This document shows, in pieces, positions 24,636 to 33,881 of a stretch of DNA of 64,000 nt; the first letter of the stretch is position 1; each line of letters starts with the position of its first letter. Source of the stretch: Duncaniella muricolitica (GTDB lineage Bacteria; Bacteroidota; Bacteroidia; Bacteroidales; Muribaculaceae); NCBI GenBank assembly GCA_025808375.1, contig CP061009.1, positions 1,860,001 to 1,924,000 of the forward strand, given 5' to 3'. The position numbers and the translations under genes were made by a program. The notes beneath the pieces were generated by a model, which did not search any database, was not told the origin of the DNA, and worked only from the letters and a program-made list of their open reading frames with translations.

Positions 24636-27600
24636 TATTGTGGTAATATTTGTTCTGTTAATATCAATGATTCTTCTCCCGCTTCAACAGCAGCCATAGT
24701 CTCTAACTTGCGTAGAAGATATGCATGAGAAATAATTTGCGGTAATGCAGCGATTTCATTTTTCCTTAAGTTGGTAAGAAATCGCACTTCGTAGCCAGAC
24801 AGTCCATCAGCCTGAGCAACAACCATCAAGTCGTCAACATATGCCTTATCAAGCATTCGTGCATTTCGTATCATCTTTATTCTAGCTAATGCTTCAAGTA
24901 GGCGAGGATCTCGACGTTGTTTTTCAACTCCGGCAAATAATTTTGACTTTAGCATCTGATATATGCTGTCGAAATTTTCATCTACCTTATGAGGTTGTTC
25001 GCTTTCTTGGGATTCAAAAATCGCCAAAGCCTCTTCGGCACTAAGCATTATGACACCGTGTTCTGTGGCGACTTTAAATACAAAGTCATTACCTTTTTTA
25101 CCAAACATTACAACGCCTCGGACAGTTTTGTCAATATGTCTCGCAACACGGGCGCGATGAGGTATTTGCAACGCCGCCTTGTGGAGGTCTGTTCCTTTTA
25201 ACTGGTCAAGCAAACGTCTATATGGAGTATCCCAAGACGCTGTTTCCGTCTTGCCAATTTCTTTTCTGTATCTTTCTACAAAAAAACTCTGCACCTCTTC
25301 ATCCTTAGTAAGGGCTTTAGTATCTTCACCCATGATAGCGTGAATCATAGCCATTTTAAGTGTAGATATTTCTTTAGTGCGCGTTTCTGCTTCTCCTACT
25401 TCGGTAGGAAAGAAATTAAAGATATAAAGATGTTCAAATACTTTCTTGTTTATTCGATTGATACGGCCTATTCGCTGTATTACTCGAGTGGGATTGTATG
25501 GGATGTCATAATTGAATATTTCTCCAGCGCGATGCAAGTTATACCCCTCAGAGATGGCATCAGTAGCAATCAATATATCGAAATCATCCTTCTGCAATTC
25601 CTTTCTAAGCCCGGCATCAAAATTTGCACGGATTCTCTCCTTGTTGAGCATTGAAGCGTCACCGGAGGTATATTTCATCACTCTCAACGTGTTTCCATCA
25701 GATTGCAAAGTCTCGCCCAGATAATTTACCGTATCGGCGAACGCAGAAAAAACTACAATTTTACGTTTAGGGTCATGAGAACGATGCTCTGTGAGTAATC
25801 TGCGGAACTCATCGAGTTTGGGGTCAAATTTAATTTTATCATCATTCCCAAACCATTCTTCGTGAATCTTTTTCAGTAATGCAATATCAGATTCAACATC
25901 CGAAATAAAATCATCAGAGATGAATTTACGCGGAACAGTAAAGAGACCTTTTTGTTCGTATAACTCAAAGGCATCATAAATCTCCTTAACGCCATCATCA
26001 GTAATTTCATAGAAATCCTCAACATCAGGGAGACCACCCTTTTTGAATACAGGAATTTCTCCTGATTTATCAATCCATGTCAGCAGATTCTCAGCGGATT
26101 TAATCATAAATCCTAAGGACTGTCGAAACGCATATACAGAACTTTCAAAGCGTTGCACCAACAATTTACGCATAAAAGATGACACATTCTGCTGACGTCC
26201 TATTAACATGCGGTACTCAACACCTGTACGATTCTCCAGATACTCTGTAAGTTCTTCAATCTTTTCAGGTATAGCATAAGAAATCGGCTTGTATCGTGCA
26301 GACCTAAAACGAATCAAACCATCATTCTTTGGTTCATCTTCTGCTATAAGGTCAAGTGTGCGTTTGTATAAACTCAGCTGTTTTTCAGAGAGTTCATAAT
26401 TCAGTTCTTTCGGGTCGTCCGGTATGACAGGTTTAATGCCTTGCAACTTCAAGTCTTCCTCGTAGGCCGGAATCTCCATCAAATCTATTCTGGAACGGCG
26501 TACCACAAGCGGATTGATTATAGAACGAATGCTTGACGCAATACGCTCAGCCTCGGTTTTAACCTCATCATCAGTTATACGCTTCTCTCGCTTTGCTTTT
26601 TCCATTTCCTTATATGTGGCAATAAGTTCACGGAAGGACTCGCCTAAATTCTCAACCGTTTTAAGTGTTGATTTATTAGGAATTTGGAATAACTTTAACA
26701 ATGAGTATATATCATTCGGACGATTATTGAATGGAGTCGCAGTTAATAGCACCACCTTATTGTTACTGCATAAATCATGTAGTAGAGAATAGTCTTTTAT
26801 ATACTCATTTCTGAAACGATGCGCCTCATCAATGATTATCAAGAATTGTTCGTTTGAACGGGCAATTTCTTTGAAATGAGTTAAAGCTGATTCTATCTTA
26901 CCCGCACTGAATACAGATGCATTGAAACCAAACTCATCTTTATACACCTCCCATTGTCTAACAAGATGCGGAGGGGCAACGACTATTGTTCTTAATCGGA
27001 GATTACGAGCTATAGTTGAGGCAATGACTGATTTTCCAAGTCCAACAACATCTGCAATTATGACACCATTATGATTGTCAATGGCGTTAAGAGCAAGCTG
27101 GACAGCATCCGTTTGATATTTAAGATTTGAATATCTTCCTTCTGTGATGTCGTGCGGCGTCAGTATATTTTCTTTTGAAGGAATATTAAAGTACTCATGA
27201 AGTACACGAATATACATCAGATATGGCGAATACAACTTCTCGTACCAGATATGTTTTATAACTTTTTCCTCCCATTCAGGAATTGTATCTGTGTCTATTA
27301 CTGGAACTGCACTCAACCACAATTCTTCAAAGATTAATTTGGCATCTATATGGTGTTGTTTATCTTTGAACCTTGCATTTATCTCAACGCGCCCTTCCAA
27401 GCCTTGATATGACAAGTTGCTGGAGCCTGTTATTACATTTCCCGGATCCTCGCCGTTCTCGTTAAAATCAGAACCAAAATCAAAAATATACATTTTTGCA
27501 TGACATGGCTCCTCTGTTTTTCTAATTTCAAGTGAACCGTCCTTGATTTTATTGTAAAATAGAGTGAACGATTTTTGTTTATCATCACTATCCAAGAAAT

Positions 27601-27898
27601 CAGAATTATTGAAGAGATGTACGAATTGCTGATAATATTGCTCTCTGAGTTGGCCTAACGTAAGAGTATTGCTTGAAAGGTTGTTTATAACCTGTATGCT
27701 CTTGGCTATATTTGTATCTACATCTAATCCAACCAAGATTCTTAACTTCTTATCAGACAACCCTTGTGATAGCAAATGATAGCCGGAGAAGAAAAAATAA
27801 CCCACGAGTATGTCAACGGCATCCGTTTTAGGCAGGATTCCGTTGACTATCTCAGACATCAATTTGTCCTTATTAGTAATAAACGAGTTTTGGCTCAT
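24635..27898 (-). CDS. PLD-nuclease and SNF2-like helicase fusion
   Basis: The 1087-residue protein has an N-terminal phospholipase D-type nuclease domain with the HxKxxxxD motif at H133, K135 and D140, followed by TGSSNLS (157-163). A superfamily 2 helicase of SNF2 type follows: Walker A VVGLGKSVIA (284-293), DEAH (357-360), TATPFN (386-391), and in the second lobe LIATDAISEGYNLH and RVIQRIGRINR. It is an ATP-driven translocase with a possible nuclease, a suitable restriction partner for the coupled methyltransferase. Similar pieces occur in DISARM (separate DrmA helicase and DrmC PLD), but here they are fused and DrmB is absent. The promoter is probably at 28041-28072. Confidence 0.87.
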   Translation of the reverse strand: MSQNSFITNKDKLMSEIVNGILPKTDAVDILVGYFFFSGYHLLSQGLSDKKLRILVGLDVDTNIAKSIQVINNLSSNTLTLGQLREQYYQQFVHLFNNSDFLDSDDKQKSFTLFYNKIKDGSLEIRKTEEPCHAKMYIFDFGSDFNENGEDPGNVITGSSNLSYQGLEGRVEINARFKDKQHHIDAKLIFEELWLSAVPVIDTDTIPEWEEKVIKHIWYEKLYSPYLMYIRVLHEYFNIPSKENILTPHDITEGRYSNLKYQTDAVQLALNAIDNHNGVIIADVVGLGKSVIASTIARNLRLRTIVVAPPHLVRQWEVYKDEFGFNASVFSAGKIESALTHFKEIARSNEQFLIIIDEAHRFRNEYIKDYSLLHDLCSNNKVVLLTATPFNNRPNDIYSLLKLFQIPNKSTLKTVENLGESFRELIATYKEMEKAKREKRITDDEVKTEAERIASSIRSIINPLVVRRSRIDLMEIPAYEEDLKLQGIKPVIPDDPKELNYELSEKQLSLYKRTLDLIAEDEPKNDGLIRFRSARYKPISYAIPEKIEELTEYLENRTGVEYRMLIGRQQNVSSFMRKLLVQRFESSVYAFRQSLGFMIKSAENLLTWIDKSGEIPVFKKGGLPDVEDFYEITDDGVKEIYDAFELYEQKGLFTVPRKFISDDFISDVESDIALLKKIHEEWFGNDDKIKFDPKLDEFRRLLTEHRSHDPKRKIVVFSAFADTVNYLGETLQSDGNTLRVMKYTSGDASMLNKERIRANFDAGLRKELQKDDFDILIATDAISEGYNLHRAGEIFNYDIPYNPTRVIQRIGRINRINKKVFEHLYIFNFFPTEVGEAETRTKEISTLKMAMIHAIMGEDTKALTKDEEVQSFFVERYRKEIGKTETASWDTPYRRLLDQLKGTDLHKAALQIPHRARVARHIDKTVRGVVMFGKKGNDFVFKVATEHGVIMLSAEEALAIFESQESEQPHKVDENFDSIYQMLKSKLFAGVEKQRRDPRLLEALARIKMIRNARMLDKAYVDDLMVVAQADGLSGYEVRFLTNLRKNEIAALPQIISHAYLLRKLETMAAVEAGEESLILTEQILPQ

Positions 27899-28040
27899 AA
27901 TAAAAAAACAAAACCCGATGCAGCGGTCTGAAGATGGCCTAAGGAATCTATGCTTCGGGTATCCATGTTAATTGTAGGCGATGTTGCCTGTGGGTTAATT
28001 CGTTTTTGCCATTTTCAGATAGACGTTACTATTCCTTTTA

Positions 28041-28072
28041 CAAAATTACACATTTTATTTGAGGGAGACAAG
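28041..28072 (-). promoter_or_regulatory. Likely promoter of the helicase-methyltransferase operon
   Basis: On the minus strand CTTG (28069-28072) and TAATTTTG (28041-28048) are 20 bp apart, close to the TTTG/TAnnTTTG consensus. The leader to the ATG at 27898 would be about 135 nt. The rest of 27899-28147 holds no gene I can see. Confidence 0.5.
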
Positions 28073-28147
28073 ACGTTGAGGGAGAAAAAAGTAGCTCTAC
28101 ACGGGGCAAATACTGGATTTGTCGGGTGTGGAGCTACGATGTGGGGA

Positions 28148-28834
28148 TTATTCCGCCGGAGAGTAGAGGCGTTTCATGCGGGCGAGGGAGTGGGCGTGGC
28201 GGAGGGAGTCGCGGTAGGCTATGTCTTGTTGCCAACGACCGGTCTGCCAGTCGTGGTATTGCTTGGGGAAGTTCTCGCGGTAGAATTGTCCGAAAGCGAT
28301 GGCTTCGGCATTATCCTCATACCAGCGGTTGAGTTGCCCGCTACGGTTCTCATAATCACGCCTTGTGTCGGATGCCGAGCGCAACACAAGTATGCTACTC
28401 ATTATGCAGATGCCGACAACCAAGCCTACAATTCCGAATGTGGGAAGGTGTAGCCGGAATACATCGGTCCAGCTCTTGAAGTTGTTGTCGAGTCGCTTGC
28501 GGTCATCATCGGAAAGGGTTGCTTCAATGGCTGTCGGGATTGAGTCGAGTTGCCGTTCCAACCGGTCATGGAAGATGGCACGGGTCGTCGCCTCGTCCCT
28601 AAGCATCGTGCGGATTTCATAGGAGTGACCAAAGTCTTTCATGGTGCCGTCTTCGTCAAGCAGTGCCTCAAACACAGCTCCGGCAAGTTCCTCGCTCGAT
28701 TTGGCAGAGGCCTCAAAGCATCGGGTGGCATCCTCGAAGCGTGAAACGAGTTCTGCGAGATTGGCAACATCTTTCTTATCAGGTACTTCAGGCACGTTTG
28801 CCGAAGACGGTACATTGTCAAATGGATTGCTCAT
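28148..28834 (-). CDS. Membrane-anchored protein of the element B mobilization operon
   Basis: The 228-residue protein has a mostly acidic, helical N-terminal half, one hydrophobic segment (FGIVGLVVGICIMSSILVL, about residues 133-151) and a C-terminal helical tail (RRDYENRSGQLNRWYEDNAEA). Its start overlaps the end of mobC by 17 bases, so it is translated with the mobilization genes. Small membrane proteins downstream of mobC/mobA may tether the relaxosome to the transfer channel, but I recognise no family and this is inference. It is the last gene at the left side of element B; element A has no counterpart. Confidence 0.65.
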   Translation of the reverse strand: MSNPFDNVPSSANVPEVPDKKDVANLAELVSRFEDATRCFEASAKSSEELAGAVFEALLDEDGTMKDFGHSYEIRTMLRDEATTRAIFHDRLERQLDSIPTAIEATLSDDDRKRLDNNFKSWTDVFRLHLPTFGIVGLVVGICIMSSILVLRSASDTRRDYENRSGQLNRWYEDNAEAIAFGQFYRENFPKQYHDWQTGRWQQDIAYRDSLRHAHSLARMKRLYSPAE

Positions 28835-29195
28835 AGTCGTTATTGTTTGTGAGTGATTGTTTTGCTTTTAAGAGTTCGGCCGCTATGTATTTCAGTGCGT
28901 CAATCGCCCATTGGTCGCATTGCTTCTGAGTGTTGACGTGGCGTGCTATCTGGTTGAGATTGTTCTTCATGCCGATGATGTCGCGGAGCCACTGGCGCGT
29001 TTCCGGTGAACGGTCAGGTATCTTGCGCCGCATAACAATCAGTCGGCAAAGGTGGCTCAATTTTACACCCCGCTCATTCGCTTTCGCCTCCAGTGTCTCG
29101 CGCTCGGTGTGTGACAGACGGAACGTTATGCGTTCCGATAGGTTCTCAACGGGATTGCGCTTGTTTCGTTGCAAGGCAGACGGTTGTTTTTTCAT
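28818..29195 (-). CDS. mobC: MobC-like relaxosome protein (element B)
   Basis: The 125-residue protein begins with a basic tail, then a ribbon-helix-helix-like region (ERITFRLSHTERETLEAKANERG), and continues with the MobC segment (WLRDIIGMKNNLNQIARHVN), in which NNLNQIAR is typical. It would bind oriT with the relaxase. Here the order is mobA then mobC, opposite to element A, showing that the two mobilization modules differ in origin. Confidence 0.87.
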   Translation of the reverse strand: MKKQPSALQRNKRNPVENLSERITFRLSHTERETLEAKANERGVKLSHLCRLIVMRRKIPDRSPETRQWLRDIIGMKNNLNQIARHVNTQKQCDQWAIDALKYIAAELLKAKQSLTNNNDYEQSI

Positions 29196-29213
29196 ATTCT
29201 GAATTTTAGAGTT

Positions 29214-30227
29214 TTACATTTTGTAGCCGTTCCGGCGTTTCCATTCATCGTCAAGGTCATCGGAACTATGACTGTCACGAATCTCATGTTCGGCATTACG
29301 GGAACTGCCTGATGGCGCATCTTTTATTCCCGAATTATGCTTTGACTTAGAGGGAGAATAAGTTGGCTGAGATTGCTTTGAGGGAGAAGAAGCCCAAACA
29401 GTAGCAGGTAGAATACTCATATCAATGCCGAGGTCTTTCTGCAAACTGTACTGACGCTCTTTGCCGTCGGAGTCAACCATCCTGACGCATAGCCCTTTCT
29501 TCGGGTCATGAGCCAGTGTCAACCCCTCGGATGCCAATGCTCCGATAAAATCCGGAGAGTCACGTGCGGCCTTTTCGATAATATACTTCAACCTGGCTTT
29601 ACGCTTTTTGGCTTCCTCTACGGCTCTTTTGCGGCGCATACGTTCATCAATCTGAGATTGAGAATCAGATGGTTTGTGCTGACGGTGTGTCCGTTCTTTC
29701 TTCCTCCGGCTCTTGGCTTCTTGATGAGCCTTCTCACGCTCGGTTGCTTTCTTTGGTGCTTCAAGTCCGTACCTCAATGCAATACACGCTGCTGCACGGT
29801 TGGCGTTCTTATTGATGAAGTTATCCCGAAAACGCTTGCCGTTGACATCGGTAGTTCGGATTACGATGTGATAATGCTCGTTATCCGTGTTGTCATGTCT
29901 GGCAACGATATACGGACATTCCGAAACATCATTTCCTCGCGCCGATAGTTCATCGAGAAAGTCACCGATGATAGTCCTCACCTTGTCGCGTCCGTTATCA
30001 GGCATCGAGCGGAGCAGGGCTGTTTCTTCCGGTGTGAAAGAGATGATAATCGTATAGCATTGCGTCCTGTAATCATTAGCGGTGGCTATCCAATCGGCGG
30101 CTTGTTCAGCCGGAGTTGCCGATAAGTCAGTGAAGTTAGCCAATAGAATTGAGCCGTCCTTCCCATGATTTTGCGCATAGCTCAGACTGTGTGCAATGTC
30201 GGACGATTTTCCTACAACGGCATTCAT
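29214..30227 (-). CDS. mobA: Relaxase/mobilization nuclease (element B)
   Basis: The 337-residue relaxase has the metal-binding motif HDNTDNEHYH at residues 111-120 and a candidate nicking tyrosine at Y17 (HSLSYAQN), both in the expected order for MOBP-type enzymes. A strongly basic linker (KAHQEAKSRRKKERTHRQHK) and a low-complexity serine-rich tail with two SPSK units follow. It would nick oriT, probably in the 30.2-30.4 kb gap just upstream. It is much shorter than the element A relaxase, and the two share little beyond the catalytic motif. Confidence 0.88.
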   Translation of the reverse strand: MNAVVGKSSDIAHSLSYAQNHGKDGSILLANFTDLSATPAEQAADWIATANDYRTQCYTIIISFTPEETALLRSMPDNGRDKVRTIIGDFLDELSARGNDVSECPYIVARHDNTDNEHYHIVIRTTDVNGKRFRDNFINKNANRAAACIALRYGLEAPKKATEREKAHQEAKSRRKKERTHRQHKPSDSQSQIDERMRRKRAVEEAKKRKARLKYIIEKAARDSPDFIGALASEGLTLAHDPKKGLCVRMVDSDGKERQYSLQKDLGIDMSILPATVWASSPSKQSQPTYSPSKSKHNSGIKDAPSGSSRNAEHEIRDSHSSDDLDDEWKRRNGYKM

Positions 30228-30239
30228 TTTATGGCTGAG

Positions 30240-30370
30240 TTAGCACGGTTCAAAACCGCAGGTTTCACAAACCGTCTGTCAGACAAATCGGGTCGAGGGG
30301 TTTCCCCTTGCAAGTGTGTTTTTTCGGGCCGGAGCGAAAGCGGAGTGTCTGACAAAAACACATCTTGCAG
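30240..30370. other. Candidate oriT region of element B
   Basis: The gap between the relaxase gene and the Toprim gene holds a large imperfect inverted repeat (GCAAGTGTGTTTTT at 30310-30323 with AAAAACACATCTTGC at 30354-30368) and the 11-mer TGTCTGACAAA at 30346-30356, also found upstream of mobC in element A. A second copy of its core (GTCTGTCAGACAAA) is near 30274. Location next to the relaxase gene and the hairpin support oriT; the nick site is unknown. Confidence 0.45.
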
Positions 30371-30402
30371 AGCCACGCGAATCCAAAAGAAATTCAAGCA
30401 CC

Positions 30403-31467
30403 TCATAACTTCAATCCTCCATCCTTACGGTTGATTATCGCACTCTTTTTCTCACCGAGCATCGGGCGGTTGGAAACATTTGGCTTCGGTTGGGATTGTC
30501 GGACAATCCGCTCATCGGCTTTTATGGATTGAGCGCGCTGCGCCTCCCGCCATTTCCGGTAGCTTCCCGGCACTTTTAGAGCATATTTCCCCAGCAAAGA
30601 ACCATAGCCACGATACAGGTCTGAACGATTGATGGCGGTGCCTTTGATAGCATCATTTATAGCGGCGAACAGACGAGTTCCTGATTCCGATGCAGGAATA
30701 AAGCAACGTACTTCAAGAAAGTCGGGATTGGCTTTCAGATACTCGCAAGCCTCGCGGATACCTTTTCTGCCGTTGAGAATGATATGGTAGCGACGAGCCA
30801 TCACTGGATATACACCGTTACGTTCGACTGACTCCATAAGAGCCATGAAGTCGAGCGGATTTTCATACACCATGCACACCTGGTCTTTCCGCCGTTCGCC
30901 AAATACAGTCATTCCCGGCTCTCCGATTTGTCGGAATGATTTGCCGTTGAATGCGATGAAGTTGTCCGAGTCTTCCCCGCAGCGGAATGCAATGACACGC
31001 TCCGAACCTTTGCCTTTGGCTTTCGGCAACGAACCTTCAAGGGAGAAGAGCCGAACAGTATTCATAGATAGCCCGATGCGGGTTATCATACATCCGATAG
31101 CGGTATCTTTTGGATGGCAGGTATCTGTAAAATCCCAAACAGGGCGGCTGATAGGAGAGTATGGAAATTGCGATGGCAAATTTTCACGCTCCGAATATAG
31201 TTTTTCAACCATTTGCATTGCTCTCGAGAAGTCATCGCCGTCTGCAATATCATACTTTCGTGCAAAATCGGAGGCAGAACCGAAAGAGTCCGGATTCTTG
31301 ATAGCCCATTCATTACGGGCGGTGTTCACAGTCAGCTCACCACCGTCAGGCAATAGATAATGCCGGAGAGAGCGGCGTTGCGATAGGCAAACAAGACCGA
31401 TAGCCATACAGACATCATCGGCAGGAATTATGGAGTCAAACTCCATCGCAGAGATAGGTTTATTCAT
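30403..31467 (-). CDS. Toprim/primase-like protein without zinc finger
   Basis: Started at MNKPISAMEF, the protein has 354 residues; the longer frame to 31542 runs through non-conserved sequence. The middle (QVCMVYENPLDFMALME...YHIILNGRKGIREACEYL) resembles a Toprim fold, with the glutamate in VYENPLD and a later acidic segment. A CHC2 zinc finger, which many primases have at the N-terminus, is absent. In Bacteroidetes mobile elements such proteins lie beside VirE-like helicases and are thought to prime replication of the transferred strand. It is followed closely by the relaxase operon. Confidence 0.6.
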   Translation of the reverse strand: MNKPISAMEFDSIIPADDVCMAIGLVCLSQRRSLRHYLLPDGGELTVNTARNEWAIKNPDSFGSASDFARKYDIADGDDFSRAMQMVEKLYSERENLPSQFPYSPISRPVWDFTDTCHPKDTAIGCMITRIGLSMNTVRLFSLEGSLPKAKGKGSERVIAFRCGEDSDNFIAFNGKSFRQIGEPGMTVFGERRKDQVCMVYENPLDFMALMESVERNGVYPVMARRYHIILNGRKGIREACEYLKANPDFLEVRCFIPASESGTRLFAAINDAIKGTAINRSDLYRGYGSLLGKYALKVPGSYRKWREAQRAQSIKADERIVRQSQPKPNVSNRPMLGEKKSAIINRKDGGLKL

Positions 31468-31625
31468 ATTCTTGTAAAGTTTGAGATTTATAATAGCCTG
31501 TCCCGAATGTCCCAATGACCCACGAAAATTTCCAAACGCCACAGAATATATTGATGCTCAACCATAATATTCTATTTCCCTTTTGTAAAGTTGATTGGAG
31601 TAAAGGGACATTTGGGTCGGTTGGG

Positions 31626-33404
31626 TCAGAATGGGCTGTCTTCAGTTTGACTGAAATCGAGTAGCGAGGGATTGACAGGTATATTGCACCGTACCCAGGG
31701 GCGTTTTACTCGTCCATCAGCACCGCAATAGTCCGGGTGCATACCCGGCAGTTTCTCCTTTTCCGAACGTTCCCAACCTGAGATATGCTCCATCAGTGAA
31801 TTGATGTATTGCGATGAGTAGCGGTAAGATGTACGTATGGTGTCGTTTGGCAATTCCCGCTTGATCATCTTCGGCGAGACTATCGACTGAGGTTCGGTTC
31901 CAATCTGCTTATATTGGTCCTCAAGATATGATGAAGAATCCACCGACCATTGTTGCCACTGCAAACGGCGAGACAAGGGCCAACCTGCGTATGCCGTCGG
32001 CACAGGACGATTGAGAAATGCCTCAATCTCCTCAAGCAGTTCATCGCCTGCGGCAGTGGTATATTCAGCCTGTCGTTGATTTGCAGCGTCCTCCAATTCG
32101 GAAGGGAGATACAGCGGTTCATTGAGCGTGTAATAATGGCGAGCTTCGGCCCATAATTGCGGCACCTCGGCTTTCAGCTCATCAATCCAATCCGTAACCT
32201 CACCATTTCCTTTTATTGGGATTATCCACCAACGGCGGTTACCGTTGCAACTTTGAAGGAACTCCGTCTCGTTGGTAGTGGCTGCGAATACATTGCTTCT
32301 TGGAATAGACTCGCTCTTTCGGGCGTATGCCGGACGCACGTCATCGCGCACACGGCTGAGAAATGCTTTGGCTGCCTCGGCATCATGCGCACGCTTCATC
32401 CCGTTGAGTTCGGAAATCTCGACAATCCAAGCTCCGGTTATATCCTCGATTTTAGTCTTGTCATCATGCGCGAATGAGAATGAATCGGAGAACCATTCAC
32501 CGGCAATGATGCTGAGAAATGTACTCTTGCCGACACCCTGCGACCCGGTAAACGTAAGGATATGGTCGAATTTGCAACCGGGAGCAAATGCACGCGCCAC
32601 GGCTCCAATCATCCATTTACGAGTCTGTGCACGTGTCAGAGGAGTGTCCTCGGCCCCGAGATAACGTATGACCACAGTGTCAATGCGCTCGACATAATCC
32701 CAACTGTCTGACATGATGAAATTCTGCACTGGATTGAAGCCACGCTCCTTTGAGGTTGTTTTCAACATCTCAAGGATGCGCGGTTGTGACAGTTGCAAAC
32801 CATATTGATTTTCAAAATAGAGACATATTTTCCCAACTGATTCATCATCAATCCTATTGTCGCGCTCGTTGCAAAAGTCTAGACATTGCGTTATATCCCG
32901 TTTTGTAAAGCGGTCAAAACGGACTTTCGACAGTTTGGGGTCGTTAAGTAGAATCAGTTTGATATTCTGCCCGGTTTTCTCAATCTGGTTGTTATCGTTC
33001 AGGGTCAATTTCAACTCCCAGTCATCAGTATCATTTGCCTCATGTGTCCCGATGCCATGTATCAGATTCTTTCTTACGGCAACATCCTCACGGCAAAGTT
33101 TGAGCATCGCTTTGTAGGAGGGGAGACGCTTCATTGCAGTCCCATCCTTTGTGCTCGCATCAAGTTCTCCAAAACGATAATGCCTGACAAGGTTGAACGC
33201 ATTTCTTGGCACATCGCTGTCATTACACCATGCAACCTGCCTTTCGCTGTCAATGACAACAGTCATTTTTGTTTCACCGGCCAATGCGTATGTTCCCGGC
33301 TCATTAAGCGGAGCAAGACTTCTGGCAAGGAATTTCTCAATAGCCTCTGTGCAGGTGTAAGCACGGCAAAAGGCATCTTCCAAAGCATTTGCGCCGCTTC
33401 TCAT
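31626..33404 (-). CDS. VirE-family (PF05272) primase-helicase
   Basis: The 592-residue protein has the VirE-type ATPase core: Walker A TGSQGVGKST, ITGAWIVEISELNG as the acidic Walker B segment, and NVFAATTNETEFLQ...GNRRWWIIPI, a signature of the family. An N-terminal part (about 1-200) may be a primase-like domain. Such proteins unwind or initiate replication of mobile elements. Its start overlaps the stop of the upstream HTH gene by four bases. It takes the place of the DUF3987 ATPase of element A, a substitution of one replication module for another. Confidence 0.83.
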   Translation of the reverse strand: MRSGANALEDAFCRAYTCTEAIEKFLARSLAPLNEPGTYALAGETKMTVVIDSERQVAWCNDSDVPRNAFNLVRHYRFGELDASTKDGTAMKRLPSYKAMLKLCREDVAVRKNLIHGIGTHEANDTDDWELKLTLNDNNQIEKTGQNIKLILLNDPKLSKVRFDRFTKRDITQCLDFCNERDNRIDDESVGKICLYFENQYGLQLSQPRILEMLKTTSKERGFNPVQNFIMSDSWDYVERIDTVVIRYLGAEDTPLTRAQTRKWMIGAVARAFAPGCKFDHILTFTGSQGVGKSTFLSIIAGEWFSDSFSFAHDDKTKIEDITGAWIVEISELNGMKRAHDAEAAKAFLSRVRDDVRPAYARKSESIPRSNVFAATTNETEFLQSCNGNRRWWIIPIKGNGEVTDWIDELKAEVPQLWAEARHYYTLNEPLYLPSELEDAANQRQAEYTTAAGDELLEEIEAFLNRPVPTAYAGWPLSRRLQWQQWSVDSSSYLEDQYKQIGTEPQSIVSPKMIKRELPNDTIRTSYRYSSQYINSLMEHISGWERSEKEKLPGMHPDYCGADGRVKRPWVRCNIPVNPSLLDFSQTEDSPF

Positions 33405-33778
33405 AGCAACCTCCTTCCCCGCGCGCTATTGCGCATACCTTTGGTCATAGCCTCCATCTGTTCCTCGACGGAAGGTTGACCAGTGCGGCGGTTATCGGTC
33501 AGCCATCGGCGAAGCTCCGAGGGTAGAAACAACAGATTCCGTCCGGGTTTATAACACGGTATGCGTCCTTCCTGCACCAGCGCGTATATCCGCGATGGTG
33601 ACAGATGAAGAAGTTTGGACGCTTCGTCAACGCATATCATCTCCTCGTCCTTGGCGGAGGCTTTGAGGGAGAATATATGTTGCGATAGTTTATTGACGGT
33701 TTCGGTCAGGGCATCGACTTTCTCTTCAAGCCGTGCCACGTTCTGAGGCATAGCCTCGAATGTTGGTTCTTTAATCAT
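33401..33778 (-). CDS. Excisionase-like helix-turn-helix protein (element B)
   Basis: Started at MIKEPTFEAM the protein has 125 residues. A coiled segment (VARLEEKVDALTETVNKLSQHI) precedes an HTH_17 domain (CVDEASKLLHLSPSRIYALVQEGRIPCYKPGRNLLFLPSELRRWL). It is homologous in layout to the element A protein at 11724-12086 and, like it, is coupled to the replication ATPase by overlapping stop and start. It likely regulates replication or excision. Confidence 0.8.
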   Translation of the reverse strand: MIKEPTFEAMPQNVARLEEKVDALTETVNKLSQHIFSLKASAKDEEMICVDEASKLLHLSPSRIYALVQEGRIPCYKPGRNLLFLPSELRRWLTDNRRTGQPSVEEQMEAMTKGMRNSARGRRLL

Positions 33779-33881
33779 AATGGCGGAAGCGATTGGTTTT
33801 GAATCGCACCGCAAAGGTCTCCGGAGATGGGGCGGTTATCAAGTTATTGCGCTGATAACCTATGAATAACCAATAACCGAG

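Noticed and set aside
21162..27898. Assignment to DISARM or BREX
   Set aside because: No DrmB (DUF1998), BrxL, PglZ or BrxC-type gene is near; only the methyltransferase and helicase classes are reminiscent.
27915..27923. CCGATGCAG at the left side of element B as a third attachment core
   Set aside because: Only nine bases match and the flanks differ from the two good copies; a 9-mer is expected by chance about every other window of this size on two strands.
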